From Bacteroidales bacterium (lineage in GTDB: Bacteria > Bacteroidota > Bacteroidia > Bacteroidales > Bacteroidaceae): DNA of 58,737 nt. The notes under the pieces were generated by a model. That model searched no databases and was not told the origin of the DNA. It worked only from the letters and a program-made list of their open reading frames with translations. The position numbers and the translations under genes are program-made. This document shows, piece by piece, positions 45,206-53,246 of this stretch. The stretch covers positions 1-58,737 of the forward strand of contig SFPF01000026.1 of NCBI GenBank assembly GCA_004552155.1. Reading direction: 5' to 3'. Position 1 is the first letter of the stretch. Each line of letters opens with the position of its first letter.

Positions 45206-45554
45206 AAAAACCGCTTGCGCCGTTTGAAGCCCAAGGGCACGCCTCAGGTCTTAACGCCGAGCCTGTGAGCCTAAACGGCTCACGCTCGCCCTTAATCCCT
45301 GCGGCTGCGGTCGGTGCCCGCCCGCTTCAAACGACGCAAGCAAAAAACAGAAAAAAGTAAAGCATTTTCTTCTTTACTATTTACAACAAAAAGTAAACGT
45401 CCACTTTTTTCTGTTTTTTGCTTGTCCTGTGTGGGCGGGCGGGAACCGACCGCAGCCTTAGATGATAAAGCGCGAGGCGAAAGTCGCAAGACTTTCAGAC
45501 TCAAGGTTTATCATCTAAGGCGAGCCGCAGGCCCACACAGGACAAGCGGTTTTT
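45206..45554. mobile_element. MITE-like nested foldback element between btuB and btuG
   Basis: Terminal inverted repeats AAAAACCGCTTG (45206-45217) and its exact complement (45543-45554). Inside are at least six further inverted repeats: 45213-45230 with 45324-45341 (17 of 18); 45303-45325 with 45435-45457 (22 of 23); 45337-45358 with 45403-45424 (22 of 22, CAAGCAAAAAACAG core); 45421-45435 with 45532-45546 (15 of 15); 45456-45469 with 45507-45520 (14 of 14); plus local hairpins GTGAGCC/GGCTCAC (45265-45283) and GAAAGTC-GCAA-GACTTTC (45479-45496). Several arms are shared, so the pairings are mutually exclusive. No convincing coding capacity and no obvious target-site duplication. This accounts for the btuB-btuG gap. 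Confidence 0.7.
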
Positions 45555-45618
45555 CCTGTTTTTGTTTAATCCAACGCATATCACTTATAAATTATCAACC
45601 CTAAAAACCTATTTAACA

Positions 45619-46688
45619 ATGAAACACTTACGTTTCCTCCTCCTGCTCGTCATGCCCGCCATGCTCCTCACGGCCTGCTCCGACGAAGACGAAAACAACG
45701 ACCAGGGCACACCCATGCCGCCCGCACAAGAATCATCAACCAAGGCAACATGTACGACAACATCTCCGGCTCGCTCGACTTTATCTCCTCTTCCAATGAG
45801 TACCGCTCGGGCGTATTCAAGGGCACCAACGGCATAAGTCTCGGCGACGGCCCGCAGCGCGGCATTGCCTACGGTTCGAAAGTCTACATTCCCGTCTATG
45901 GCTCCAACTGCGTGTGGGTCATCGACAAGACCTCCTGCCGCACCTTGAAGCAAATCGACACCAACTCGCCCGAGGCCGTTTGCGCCGCCGAGGGCTACGT
46001 ATTCGTATCGAACAACGACGGCTACGTGTCGCGCATCGACACCGCCGCCCTCAACATTGACCGCCACATCGCCGTAGGCCCCAATCCTATGGGCATGGCA
46101 GCAACGGGCGGCAAGGTGTACGTTGCGATATCCGACGGCTATAACTACCAAAACAACTATGCCAACGGCAAACGCCTCGCCGTAGTGGGCGCAAAGGACG
46201 GCCTGCACGAAACCGATATCGCCTGCGGCCTCAATCCCACGCAGGTGGCAGCCGACACGGAGGGCAACCTCTTCGTGCTCTGCATGGGCAACTATGCCGA
46301 CGTGCCTTCCACCGTGCAGAAAATCTCTGCCGCCACGCGCGAACTTTCCACCGTAGCCCCCGCTTCGCTCATGGCACTGCGCGGCACGACGCTCTACCTT
46401 ATCAACGGGCAGACCGACTGGGCTACGAGCAGTTTCTCTATGACGGCCACGACCTACAACACGCTCACCGCGCAGCCGCTGCAAACCGCTCTCTTCTCTG
46501 AAAGCGAAAACCCCGCTTACCCCACCTCCATCGACATTCACCCTGCCACGGGCGACATCTTCATTTGCTCCGACCCCTCCGCCATGGGCTACTCGCAGCC
46601 AGGCTACGTGTACCGCTACGACACCACGGGCAAACTCCAAACGCGCCACAATGCCGGCGTACACCCCTTCGGCGTGGTGTTTATTTGA
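45619..46688 (+). pseudogene. btuG: BtuG-like beta-propeller lipoprotein with a frameshift near 45730
   Basis: Frame 1 starts MKHLRFLLLLVMPAMLLTAC, a lipoprotein signal with lipobox LTAC, followed by acidic SDEDENNDQGT (surface-export-like). In frame 3 the mature part continues RIINQGNMYDNISGSLDFIS and then repeats of the beta-propeller type (GIAYGSKVYIPVYGSNCVWV, PNPMGMAATGGKVYVAIS, GLNPTQVAADTEGNLFVL, SIDIHPATGDIFICSDP) to 46688. Loss of about one base (or an equivalent change) at 45726-45735 explains the break. By family and context it is the cell-surface partner of BtuB that captures cobalamin. If the frameshift is a sequencing error the gene is intact, about 355 residues. Confidence 0.82.
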
Positions 46689-46707
46689 AAATAATTATTG
46701 ATTTATT

Positions 46708-46745
46708 AGTAGACGAGTTTACAAGTAAACGTGTAGACGAGACAA
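46708..46745. repeat. Family A half copy after btuG
   Basis: AGTAGACGAGTTTACAAGTA plus AACGTGTAGACGAGACAAG, with no complementary arm; a terminator follows at once. Confidence 0.7.
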
Positions 46746-46750
46746 GTAAG

Positions 46751-46784
46751 AAAGGGGCGGCATACGCGTGTGCCGCCCCTTTCT
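46751..46784. terminator. Bidirectional terminator between btuG and the HU-like gene
   Basis: GAAAGGGGCGGCA (46751-46763) pairs with TGCCGCCCCTTTC (46772-46784), followed by TTTG. Confidence 0.82.
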
Positions 46785-46800
46785 TTGTTTGCGCCCCCCT

Positions 46801-47430
46801 CTACTTTCTCACCCAGACCTTGTGCGTCCCTTTGCCCTCGGTGGCGAGGGGACTTTCGGGGTCGTCGACAATGGCTTTCAATTCCACCGAGGCGGCGGTG
46901 CGGCTCAGGTTGTTGAGGCGGGCGTAGTCTTCAATACGCATGAATTTGTGCGCGTCGATATACTCCAACGCGCGTGCGATGCGCTCTTCCAGCGAATAGG
47001 GCGATACCGAGAGTTTCTTGACGCGCACTTCTTCATCGCGCTCAAAATGAGCATTGCGCTTCACCTCGCCGAGTAGTCTTTCGGAAACACGGAAATTCAC
47101 TTTCTTGGGCACTACGTGGCGATAGAGCAGCGGGTCATCGTCGGATGACAGTTCCGTAGGTTTGTCATCGTCAAAGCCAATTGAAAGGGAGAACGTGCCC
47201 AGCCCGTCGATGCGCACGCTGTTGCCGTCCGCCAACTCCATTGCCATCGTTTGTGCCAGGGCATCGAGCGCGGCGCGCAGGATATTGGGCTGAATGGAGG
47301 TGCTGTAGCGCGACATGAACTTTACCAACTCATCGGTTGAAAGCGTGTGGTGACGCTTCAACTTTGGGAAAACATTGCGCCGGCCCATGTTGTGCAGGTC
47401 GGTCATCTCTTGTAATACAAATTTTGTCAT
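46801..47430 (-). CDS. HU-like histone-family DNA-binding protein
   Basis: Start at 47430 (MTKFVLQEMT) gives 209 residues. Residues 1-120 resemble the Bacteroidales HU/histone-like family with an N-terminal helix pair (RNVFPKLKRHHTLSTDELVK) and the strand region VRIDGLGTFSLSIGF; the C-terminal part (SLEERIARALEYIDAHKFMR, EDYARLNNLSRTAASVEL) looks like an added winged-helix. It probably binds DNA; targets are unknown. Its upstream region carries the family C array, which might be a binding site (inference only). Confidence 0.72.
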   Translation of the reverse strand: MTKFVLQEMTDLHNMGRRNVFPKLKRHHTLSTDELVKFMSRYSTSIQPNILRAALDALAQTMAMELADGNSVRIDGLGTFSLSIGFDDDKPTELSSDDDPLLYRHVVPKKVNFRVSERLLGEVKRNAHFERDEEVRVKKLSVSPYSLEERIARALEYIDAHKFMRIEDYARLNNLSRTAASVELKAIVDDPESPLATEGKGTHKVWVRK

Positions 47431-47506
47431 AGTAAAAGTTTTTGTATGAGGCAGAAAGATTTTCCTCTCTGCTTTGAAATTTATAGCATATTGCTTAAAA
47501 TCTTTA

Positions 47507-47584
47507 TTCAGCACTGCTGAACATATATTTCACATCGTTGAATAAGCGTTCAACACTGCTGAATATGTATTCAACACTGCTGAA
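47507..47584. repeat. Family C palindrome array, copy 2
   Basis: Four 15-bp units start at 47507, 47528, 47549 and 47570, an exact 21-bp period: TTCAGCACTGCTGAA, a degenerate TTTCACATCGTTGAA, and TTCAACACTGCTGAA twice. It lies upstream of the HU-like gene. A separate 10-bp stem CCCGGCAAAA/TTTTGCCGGG spans 47622-47663. Confidence 0.85.
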
Positions 47585-47737
47585 CAAAAATTTTCGCTGC
47601 AATAATAAGAATTTTCAAGCACCCGGCAAAAAGTTTCTCGGAGAGAAGAAAAATTTTGCCGGGAGAAATCTTATTTTATAAGTAATTTATTGAAATACAA
47701 TAAGTAAAATAGACAACCTATCTTAGAAAGATAGGCT

Positions 47738-47852
47738 TAAACTCCGATAAAATGCAAATTTAAAGGTTGCAAACTCCGATAAAATGCAGATTTTAGACCT
47801 CTAAACTCCGATAAAATGCAATTTTTTAGTCTCCAAACTCCGATAAATTGCA
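47738..47852. repeat. Family D: 18-bp unit repeated four times at 32-33 bp
   Basis: AAACTCCGATAAAATGCA starts near 47738 (partly TAAACTCC), 47771, 47803 and 47835 (the last has one change, ATAAATTGCA). Spacing is 33, 32 and 32, with 14-base AT-rich spacers that are only loosely similar. The fourth copy encodes the last residues of ribD (CNLSEFGD on the minus strand), so the array begins inside the ribD stop region and runs downstream of it. 47430-47826 otherwise holds only family C and the stem at 47622. Confidence 0.85.
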
Positions 47853-48839
47853 ATAATGGCGGATGTGAATGCCGAAGAGGGTGTCGCAATCGGTAGGTAC
47901 GCCGACGGGCATACGGGGCACGGGCACGCCGCTGCCAAGAGGCTCGCGCCCAAGTTCTTCGTACGCCTCGTCCCAAAGGCCGGCATCGATGAATGATTGC
48001 AGCGTCTGCGCACCGCCCTCTACAAGCAGCGAACGGATGCCCTCGCCGTGGGCGGCAGCAAGGAGCGTAGGAATATCGGCAAAGGCGGTAAAACCAGCGG
48101 GCAGGTCGCCCTCGGCGATTCTGCCCAACACGAAGCGGCGCGGATTAGGTCCGCTCCAATGGCGCACGGTGAGGGTGGGGCGGTCAGCAAGGAGCGTGGC
48201 GTGGCCCACGAGTATGGCGTCGTGCTCTGCGCGGAGACGATGCACGCGCATGAGGGTGTGGGGCGTGGAAATAAGGGCAGCGGAAATTTCGGGGTTTTGC
48301 GCACCCGTGAGTTCGTCGATGCGCCAGCGGTCGATAAAGCCGTCGGAAGAGCGCGACCATTTGAGGGTGACAAACGGCCGGCGAAGGGTTTGCGAGGTGA
48401 CGAACTTACGGTTGAGTTCCAAACATTCTTTTTCCAATACGCCGACTGTTACCTCCACGCCGCCGCGCCGCAATATCTCTACTCCGCGTCCCGAAACCTT
48501 GGCAAAGGGGTCGATGCACCCCACTACGCAGCGGCGGAAACCTTGCCGCACGATCATCTCTGCACAGGGCGGCGTGCGTCCGAAGTGGGCGCAGGGTTCA
48601 AGGCTGACATAGATGGTGCTTTCGGGAATGAGGCGGCGCAGACTGTCGGGCACGCTGCGCACGGCGTTCACCTCGGCGTGGGGCGTGCCGCACTCGCGGT
48701 GCCAGCCCTCGCCGATGATTTTATCATCGTGGACTATCACCGCGCCGACCATCGGATTGGGCGAAGCAGACTGGCGGCCGTTTTTTGCCAACTGTATGCA
48801 GCGGCGCATCCATTTTTCGTCAAGAAGATTGAGTGCCAT
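47826..48839 (-). CDS. ribD: Bifunctional riboflavin biosynthesis protein RibD
   Basis: Protein of 337 residues with an N-terminal diaminohydroxyphosphoribosylaminopyrimidine deaminase (zinc ligands in GTPHAEVNAV and SLEPCAHFGRTPPCAEM) and a C-terminal 5-amino-6-(5-phosphoribosylamino)uracil reductase (TLKWSRSSDGFIDR, ALISTPHTLMRVHRLRAEHD, ILVGHATLLADRPTLTVR, LLVEGGAQTLQSFIDAGLWD). The last eight residues are coded by the family D repeat, so the natural C-terminus may have been altered. Divergent from prmC with 28 bases between starts; no FMN riboswitch fits there. Confidence 0.92.
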   Translation of the reverse strand: MALNLLDEKWMRRCIQLAKNGRQSASPNPMVGAVIVHDDKIIGEGWHRECGTPHAEVNAVRSVPDSLRRLIPESTIYVSLEPCAHFGRTPPCAEMIVRQGFRRCVVGCIDPFAKVSGRGVEILRRGGVEVTVGVLEKECLELNRKFVTSQTLRRPFVTLKWSRSSDGFIDRWRIDELTGAQNPEISAALISTPHTLMRVHRLRAEHDAILVGHATLLADRPTLTVRHWSGPNPRRFVLGRIAEGDLPAGFTAFADIPTLLAAAHGEGIRSLLVEGGAQTLQSFIDAGLWDEAYEELGREPLGSGVPVPRMPVGVPTDCDTLFGIHIRHYCNLSEFGD

Positions 48840-48852
48840 TATATTTAATTTA

Positions 48853-48860
48853 TAATTTTG
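48853..48860 (+). promoter_or_regulatory. -7 box (TAATTTTG) of prmC
   Basis: Only seven bases separate the box from the prmC ATG at 48868, so the mRNA would be leaderless or nearly so. Confidence 0.6.
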
Positions 48861-48867
48861 CAGAGAT

Positions 48868-49693
48868 ATGAACGAGATTTTCCAATATATATATAATGCC
48901 TTGCGCAGGCGCTACGAAGCGGGCGAGGCGCGGGCTTTGGCATTTGCCCTGCTCGAAGACGGCTTCGGCGTGGAGGGAGCACAAGCGGCTGAATGATATT
49001 CTCTCACGCATGGAAAACGGCGAGCCGCTGCAATATGCCATTGGCAAGGCACGCTTCAGGGGAAAATTTTTCAAAACAAATCCTGCCGTGCTTATTCCGC
49101 GCCCCGAAACGGAGGAACTCGTGGACTGGTGCGCTGCATGGTGTAAAGACTATTTGAAGAAAAAGGGTGGGGGAGCGCCGCTGCGGATTTTAGATGCCGG
49201 GACGGGCAGCGGCTGCATCGCCATCTGTCTGGCGAAAGAGATGGAAAATAAGGCGTATGTGGAGGCTTGGGATATTTCGGAGGAAGCACTTGCCGTGGCA
49301 AAAGAGAATGCCGGCTTGCACGGCGTACAAGTGATTTTCAAAAAGCGGGATATTTTAAAATTTATGCCAGAAACCGCTTTTGACCTGATTGTGAGCAATC
49401 CGCCTTATATAACGGACGATGAGCGGAAGGATATGGAAGCGCACGTTTTGGACTACGAACCGCACGCTGCGCTCTTTGTGCCGAACGACGACCCGCTCTT
49501 ATTCTACCGCGCTTTGGCGAAACTGGCTAAGCAACGGCTCGCGCCAGAGGGTATGATAGCCGTGGAAACCAACAGGATGTATGCAGACGACGTGGCCCGG
49601 CTTTTTGAAGAAAATGGATTGGAGGAAACGCAAACTATAAAGGATTGCTTCGGAAATAAGAGGTTTGCGGTGGGGAGGAACATATTATTGTAA
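48868..49693 (+). pseudogene. prmC: prmC, broken by a deletion near 48975
   Basis: Release-factor glutamine methyltransferase, which methylates the GGQ glutamine of RF1 and RF2. Frame 1 starts at 48868 (MNEIFQYIYNALRRRYEAGE) and reads to FGVEGAQAAE and a stop at 48994. Frame 2 resumes EHKRLNDILSRMENGEPLQY and then the complete catalytic domain (NPAVLIPRPETEELVDW, ILDAGTGSGCIAICLA, FDLIVSNPPYI with the NPPY motif) to 49693. The helical N-terminal domain is short by about 15-20 residues, consistent with the loss of a few tens of bases at about 48975. Confidence 0.85.
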
Positions 49694-49695
49694 TC

Positions 49696-50009
49696 CGCTA
49701 ATTGCCTTTTTATTTGTCCAATTATTATTCTTGCCCTCGAATTGTTTTTTTTGGCCCACGAATTTCACGAATTTACACGAATCTTTTTCAATGAATTAAA
49801 TGGCGACCTGATAGGTCGCACTAATTTTCACTAATACAATATTTTCACTGAACTCAGCAATTTGAGTTATACGAAAATTCACTCATATTATTAGTGTGAT
49901 TAGTGCGACCTGTAAGGTCGCCATTATTACGCAGAGCAAAATTCGTGTAAATTCGTGAAATTCGTGGGCAAAAAAAGCAATTCGTTGTCCCAAAAAAAAC
50001 AATTAGCGG
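49696..50009. repeat. Long imperfect inverted repeat between convergent genes
   Basis: Outer word CCGCTAATTG (49696-49705) pairs with CAATTAGCGG (50000-50009). The long arms share CACGAATTTCACGAATTTAC-type words (about 49757-49780 against 49941-49964). Each arm contains its own small palindrome, GCGACCTGATAGGTCGC (49803-49819) and GCGACCTGTAAGGTCGC (49905-49921). The loop is AT-rich. It starts three bases after prmC and ends 20 bases before the end of the methylase gene. Confidence 0.82.
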
Positions 50010-50028
50010 GCAAAAAGATAAATGAAAT

Positions 50029-50565
50029 TTACGTGGACATTTGTTTAGTTGCCTCCCACATCACAATTCCTGCCGTCACACTTACATTCAGCGAATGTTT
50101 CGTGCCGTGTTGCGGAATTTCTATCACGCCGTCGCACGCATCTACCACGTCCTGCCGCACGCCCTTCACTTCGTTGCCGAGCACAAGGGCATATTTTTTC
50201 CCTTTTTCAAAAACAAACTCTCCGAGTTTATGGCTGTTCTCGGCCTGCTCCACCGCCAACGTTTCATAACCCGCCTCTTTCAAAGCAAGAACCGCCTGCA
50301 ACGTGTCGCTGACGTATTCCCATGCCACGGCATCTTCGGCACCCAAAGCCGTCTTATGGATTTCGGCAGAGGGCGGACAAGCGGTGATGCCGCAAAGCAC
50401 GATTTTCTCGATACGGAAAGCGTCGGCCGTGCGAAAAACAGAACCCACGTTGTGCAGGCTGCGCACATTGTCGAGCACAACGACAAGGGGCTGTTTCGGC
50501 GCACGCTTAAACTCGTCCACCGTTAGGCGGTGCATCTCTTCTACGGTAAGTTTCTTATTTTCCAT
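50029..50565 (-). CDS. TrmH/SpoU-family RNA 2'-O-methyltransferase
   Basis: Protein of 178 residues with the SPOUT knot: VVVLDNVRSLHNVGSVFRTA (motif 1), KYALVLGNEVKGVRQDV (motif 2), GVIEIPQHGTKHSLNVSVTA (motif 3). It transfers a methyl from SAM to a ribose 2'-OH of tRNA or rRNA; the target cannot be told. Complete, without the N-terminal substrate domain of longer family members. It converges with prmC over a large inverted repeat. Confidence 0.92.
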   Translation of the reverse strand: MENKKLTVEEMHRLTVDEFKRAPKQPLVVVLDNVRSLHNVGSVFRTADAFRIEKIVLCGITACPPSAEIHKTALGAEDAVAWEYVSDTLQAVLALKEAGYETLAVEQAENSHKLGEFVFEKGKKYALVLGNEVKGVRQDVVDACDGVIEIPQHGTKHSLNVSVTAGIVMWEATKQMST

Positions 50566-50569
50566 ACGG

Positions 50570-50577
50570 CAAAATTA
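50570..50577 (-). promoter_or_regulatory. -7 box (TAATTTTG, minus) of the TrmH-family gene
   Basis: CAAAATTA on the plus strand ends five bases from the start codon, implying a leaderless mRNA. Confidence 0.5.
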
Positions 50578-50769
50578 AAAATTTTATGTTGAAAACCGCG
50601 TGTATAACCCTTGCAAAACCCAGGGAAAACCTATTTTCAAACAGCCATGCGGAACAAAATAGGACGGCGCAGCGTTTTCAACGGATAAACATCGTTTTAC
50701 ACAAGAAAAAGGCCGTTTCTTACATCTATCTACACATAGAAATCCAAAACTTTTTCTCCACTTTCCGCA

Positions 50770-51040
50770 TTTTCCACAACCTTCGTTTTACAGCCGCCCG
50801 GTAGCGCCATAACTCTATGATAATTATCAAAAAGGAGGAGGTAAAAGCCTGTTGATAAACCTGTGGAATAACATTGCCCTTTTGTGGAATACGAAATGAG
50901 CAAGAGAAAGGCATTTTTTCTTTCCACACTTTCCACAGACCATCAAGAGCATCATAGATTTCTCAATCTTAAAGAAAATATATTTTTCCCTCAAAAAGAA
51001 ATACGCTTATAATATATGGGAATGTGCGTTTTTGTGGAAA
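50770..51040. other. Candidate replication origin (DnaA-box cluster)
   Basis: Within about 270 bases lie TTTTCCACA (50770), TGTTGATAA (50850), TGTGGAATA (50862 and 50884), two adjacent TTTCCACA words (about 50921-50938) and TGTGGAAAA (51033). TTTTCCACA fits the DnaA consensus TTWTNCACA exactly; the others differ by one or two bases. An AT-rich stretch (50965-51018) with TTATAATATAT sits at the right end. It occupies the 550-base gene-free gap between the TrmH-family gene and the sulfatase remnant. The two parS-like sites about 18-20 kb away agree with an origin-proximal position. Skew was not computed. Confidence 0.45.
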
Positions 51041-51117
51041 AATGTTGGGATATATAAAGCATTTTGCGCAACTTTGCAAAACGTTTTTCGGACGTATGAA
51101 CGCCGTCCCTAATTTTT

Positions 51118-51442
51118 ATGCCCTTGAAAAAATCTCCCTTTGCGCGTTCGTTGCTTTTCGTCTTTGCCGTACACCTCACGGGCTTGGCATTGCTCACGCT
51201 GATGCGCCTTGTGTTTTATATTGCCGTGCGCCCCACGCTGCCTGCCGATACGGCGGGCGATGTGGCATTGGCAGCGCAGGCGTTCCTGCGCGGCGTGTGG
51301 TTTGACAACGTAGGGCCGCGAAAGTTTTTATTATATCGGCAATGGCGGCGTGTCGCCTAAAAACGACAGCGTGCCCGCAGCGCCTTACGAGGATTTGAAA
51401 AAACTCGTGTTCAACATGCTTCAGGCCGCAGAGAATTTTTAA
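51118..51442 (+). pseudogene. Remnant of an LTA-synthase/sulfatase-like membrane protein, centre deleted
   Basis: Frame 1 begins MPLKKSPFARSLLFVFAVHL with two hydrophobic helices (LLFVFAVHLTGLALLTLMRL) and ends GVWFDNV near 51312, which looks like the membrane start of an alkaline-phosphatase-superfamily phosphoglycerol/phosphoethanolamine transferase. Frame 2 then supplies what looks like a C-terminal tail, ESFYYIGNGGVSPKNDSV to LVFNMLQAAENF and a stop at 51442. A large central part, probably over a kilobase, would have to be missing. The family assignment is tentative. It is followed by rbfA 26 bases later. Confidence 0.5.
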
Positions 51443-51467
51443 AGTATTATTTGTTAGGAAAAAAATT

Positions 51468-51803
51468 ATGGAAACAACACGACAGCAAAAAATAGCCCGC
51501 CTCTTGCAGCGCGAGCTTAGCGAACTATTCCGCCTGCAAACGCAGGCCATGCACGGCACGCTCGTCACGGTGAGCGCAGTGCGCGTGAGCCCCGACCTTA
51601 GCATCGCCAAGGGTTATCTGAGCATTTTCCCTTCCGAAAAGGCAGAGGAAATATTGAAAAACATCAACGAAAACGCCCGCAGCATCCGCTACGAAATCGG
51701 TACGAAAGTGCGCTATCAGTTACGCGTCATTCCCGAGTTCAAGTTCTTTATCGACGATTCGCTCGACTACATCGACCGCATCGATGAGTTGTTGAAGAAA
51801 TAA
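51468..51803 (+). CDS. rbfA: Ribosome-binding factor A
   Basis: RbfA, 111 residues, a KH-fold assembly factor that binds the 30S subunit during 16S rRNA maturation. Characteristic parts: QQKIARLLQRELSELFRLQT, VRVSPDLSIAKGYLSIFP, and the C-terminal VIPEFKFFIDDSLDYIDRID. Complete. It ends two bases before the start of the LolC-type permease, an adjacency that suggests one mRNA. Confidence 0.94.
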   Translation: METTRQQKIARLLQRELSELFRLQTQAMHGTLVTVSAVRVSPDLSIAKGYLSIFPSEKAEEILKNINENARSIRYEIGTKVRYQLRVIPEFKFFIDDSLDYIDRIDELLKK

Positions 51804-51805
51804 TC

Positions 51806-53015
51806 ATGCGCGTTTCCCTGTTCATAGCCCGCCGTTATCTGTTCTCGCTCCGCTCGCTCGGCATCAGCACCGTGGTGAGCCTGATAGCCGTGCTCGGCGT
51901 GACGGTGACGACGGCCGCCCTGTTTTGCACGCTCTCCGTTTTCAACGGATTCGGCGATTTGGTGAAAAGCCTTTACACCGCTTTCGACTCCGAAATAAAG
52001 ATAACGCCGAAGACAGGCAAATACGTTTCCGCCGCCGACCCCACGTTGCAGAAGATGAAAAGTGCAGAGGGCGTGGCGGTGGCTTCCGAAAGTATCGAGG
52101 ACGCCGCCCTTATCCTCTTCACAGGCCGCCCCGCCGTAATCACGCTCAAAGGCGTGGACGGCAACTTCGACCGCTGCACCGGCATTCGCAACATACTCTA
52201 CGGCGAAAACGGCAGGTATCTGTTGCGGGCAGGCGACGTGGACTACGGCATCCCCGGCATAGGGCTGGCAGGCATGATGGGCACCGTGGACTACGGCACG
52301 CTGGAAATCTGCGTGCCCCGCCGGGGCGAGCAGGTGAACCTCACGAACCCTGCCGAAAGTTTCAACGTGGGCACGCTCGCCTCGCCCGGCGTTTGCTTCG
52401 ACGTCAATCAGAAAAAATACGACGACAGTTATCTCCTCACCTCCCTTTGCGCAGGAACTGCTCGAGCAGCCCGGCAACATAACCCAGTTGGAACTGAAAT
52501 TGGCCGACGAGGCAGACGCTGTCGCCGTGAAGAGAAAATTGAAAGAAATCGGCGGCGACAAGTTTGAAGTGCTCGACCGCCTGGAGCAGCAGGGTGAGAT
52601 GTACCGCATGATGCAGATAGAAAAACTAATGGCCTACATTTTCCTGAGCCTTATCCTCGTTATCGCTACCTTCAACGTAGTGAGCACCCTTTCGCTCCTC
52701 ATGGTGCAGAAGCGCGAGGATCTTCAAACCATTGCCTGCCTTGGAGGCGACGGCAAAATGCTGCGTGGCATTTTCCTAAGCGCGGGCAGAATGATTTGCC
52801 TCATCGGCGGTCTGCTCGGCACGGGGCTCGGCGCCCTGCTCTGCTACATTCAGCAGGAATATGGCATCATACGCCTCGGCCAGTCGTCCGGCACATTTAT
52901 CATCGACTACTATCCCGTGAGCGTGCACCCGACCGACGTGATCCTCGTGCTGCTCACCGTGGTAGGCTTAGGTTTCTTGTCCGTGCGCATCGCCGTGCAT
53001 CGCCGTTTCAGATAA
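51806..53015 (+). pseudogene. LolC/E-type ABC transporter permease, frameshifted near 52447
   Basis: Membrane subunit of the lipoprotein-releasing or MacB-like ABC type. Frame 2 gives MRVSLFIARRYLFSLRSLGI, the first helix (VSLIAVLGVTVTTAALFCTL) and the periplasmic MacB-like domain, to KKYDDSYLLTSL. Frame 3 continues AQELLEQPGNITQLELKLAD and the FtsX domain with three helices (YIFLSLILVIATFNVVSTLS, LSAGRMICLIGGLLGTG, PTDVILVLLTVVGLGFLSV) to 53015. The join reads TCCCTTTGCG; loss of one CCCTT unit from an original CCCTTCCCTT would restore SLPFAQELL in frame. No ATPase gene is adjacent. Confidence 0.85.
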
Positions 53016-53077
53016 TCAAACGGGGGGAAATAAGAGAAAAAAAGGCAGAAAAGTAACTTTTTCAATAAAAACCTTTT

Positions 53078-53105
53078 TTTGTTATAAGAAAATTCCCTAC
53101 TTTTG
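53078..53105 (+). promoter_or_regulatory. Promoter of the glycogen genes
   Basis: TTTG (53078-53081) and TACTTTTG (53098-53105), a good -33/-7 pair, 142 bases ahead of the GH133 gene. A single TTTTCCACA word lies in the leader at about 53214. Confidence 0.6.
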
Positions 53106-53246
53106 AGGCACATACCGATACAATGCCCTTTTTCCTTATGTGCTAACCACGAAAAACACAGCCGGCATTAAGGAAATTTAAGAAGGAAGCATTGGCATTT
53201 GCTGTATGTTTCTTTTCCACAGAAAACCTTATAATCTATTTCATCT

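Noticed and set aside
45314..45604. Small ORFs in the btuB-btuG gap
   Set aside because: They lie wholly in the nested foldback element and have no recognisable domain or start context.
47738..47852. CRISPR array
   Set aside because: Repeat of 18 bp and spacers of 14 bp that resemble one another, no cas genes, and the last unit is part of ribD.
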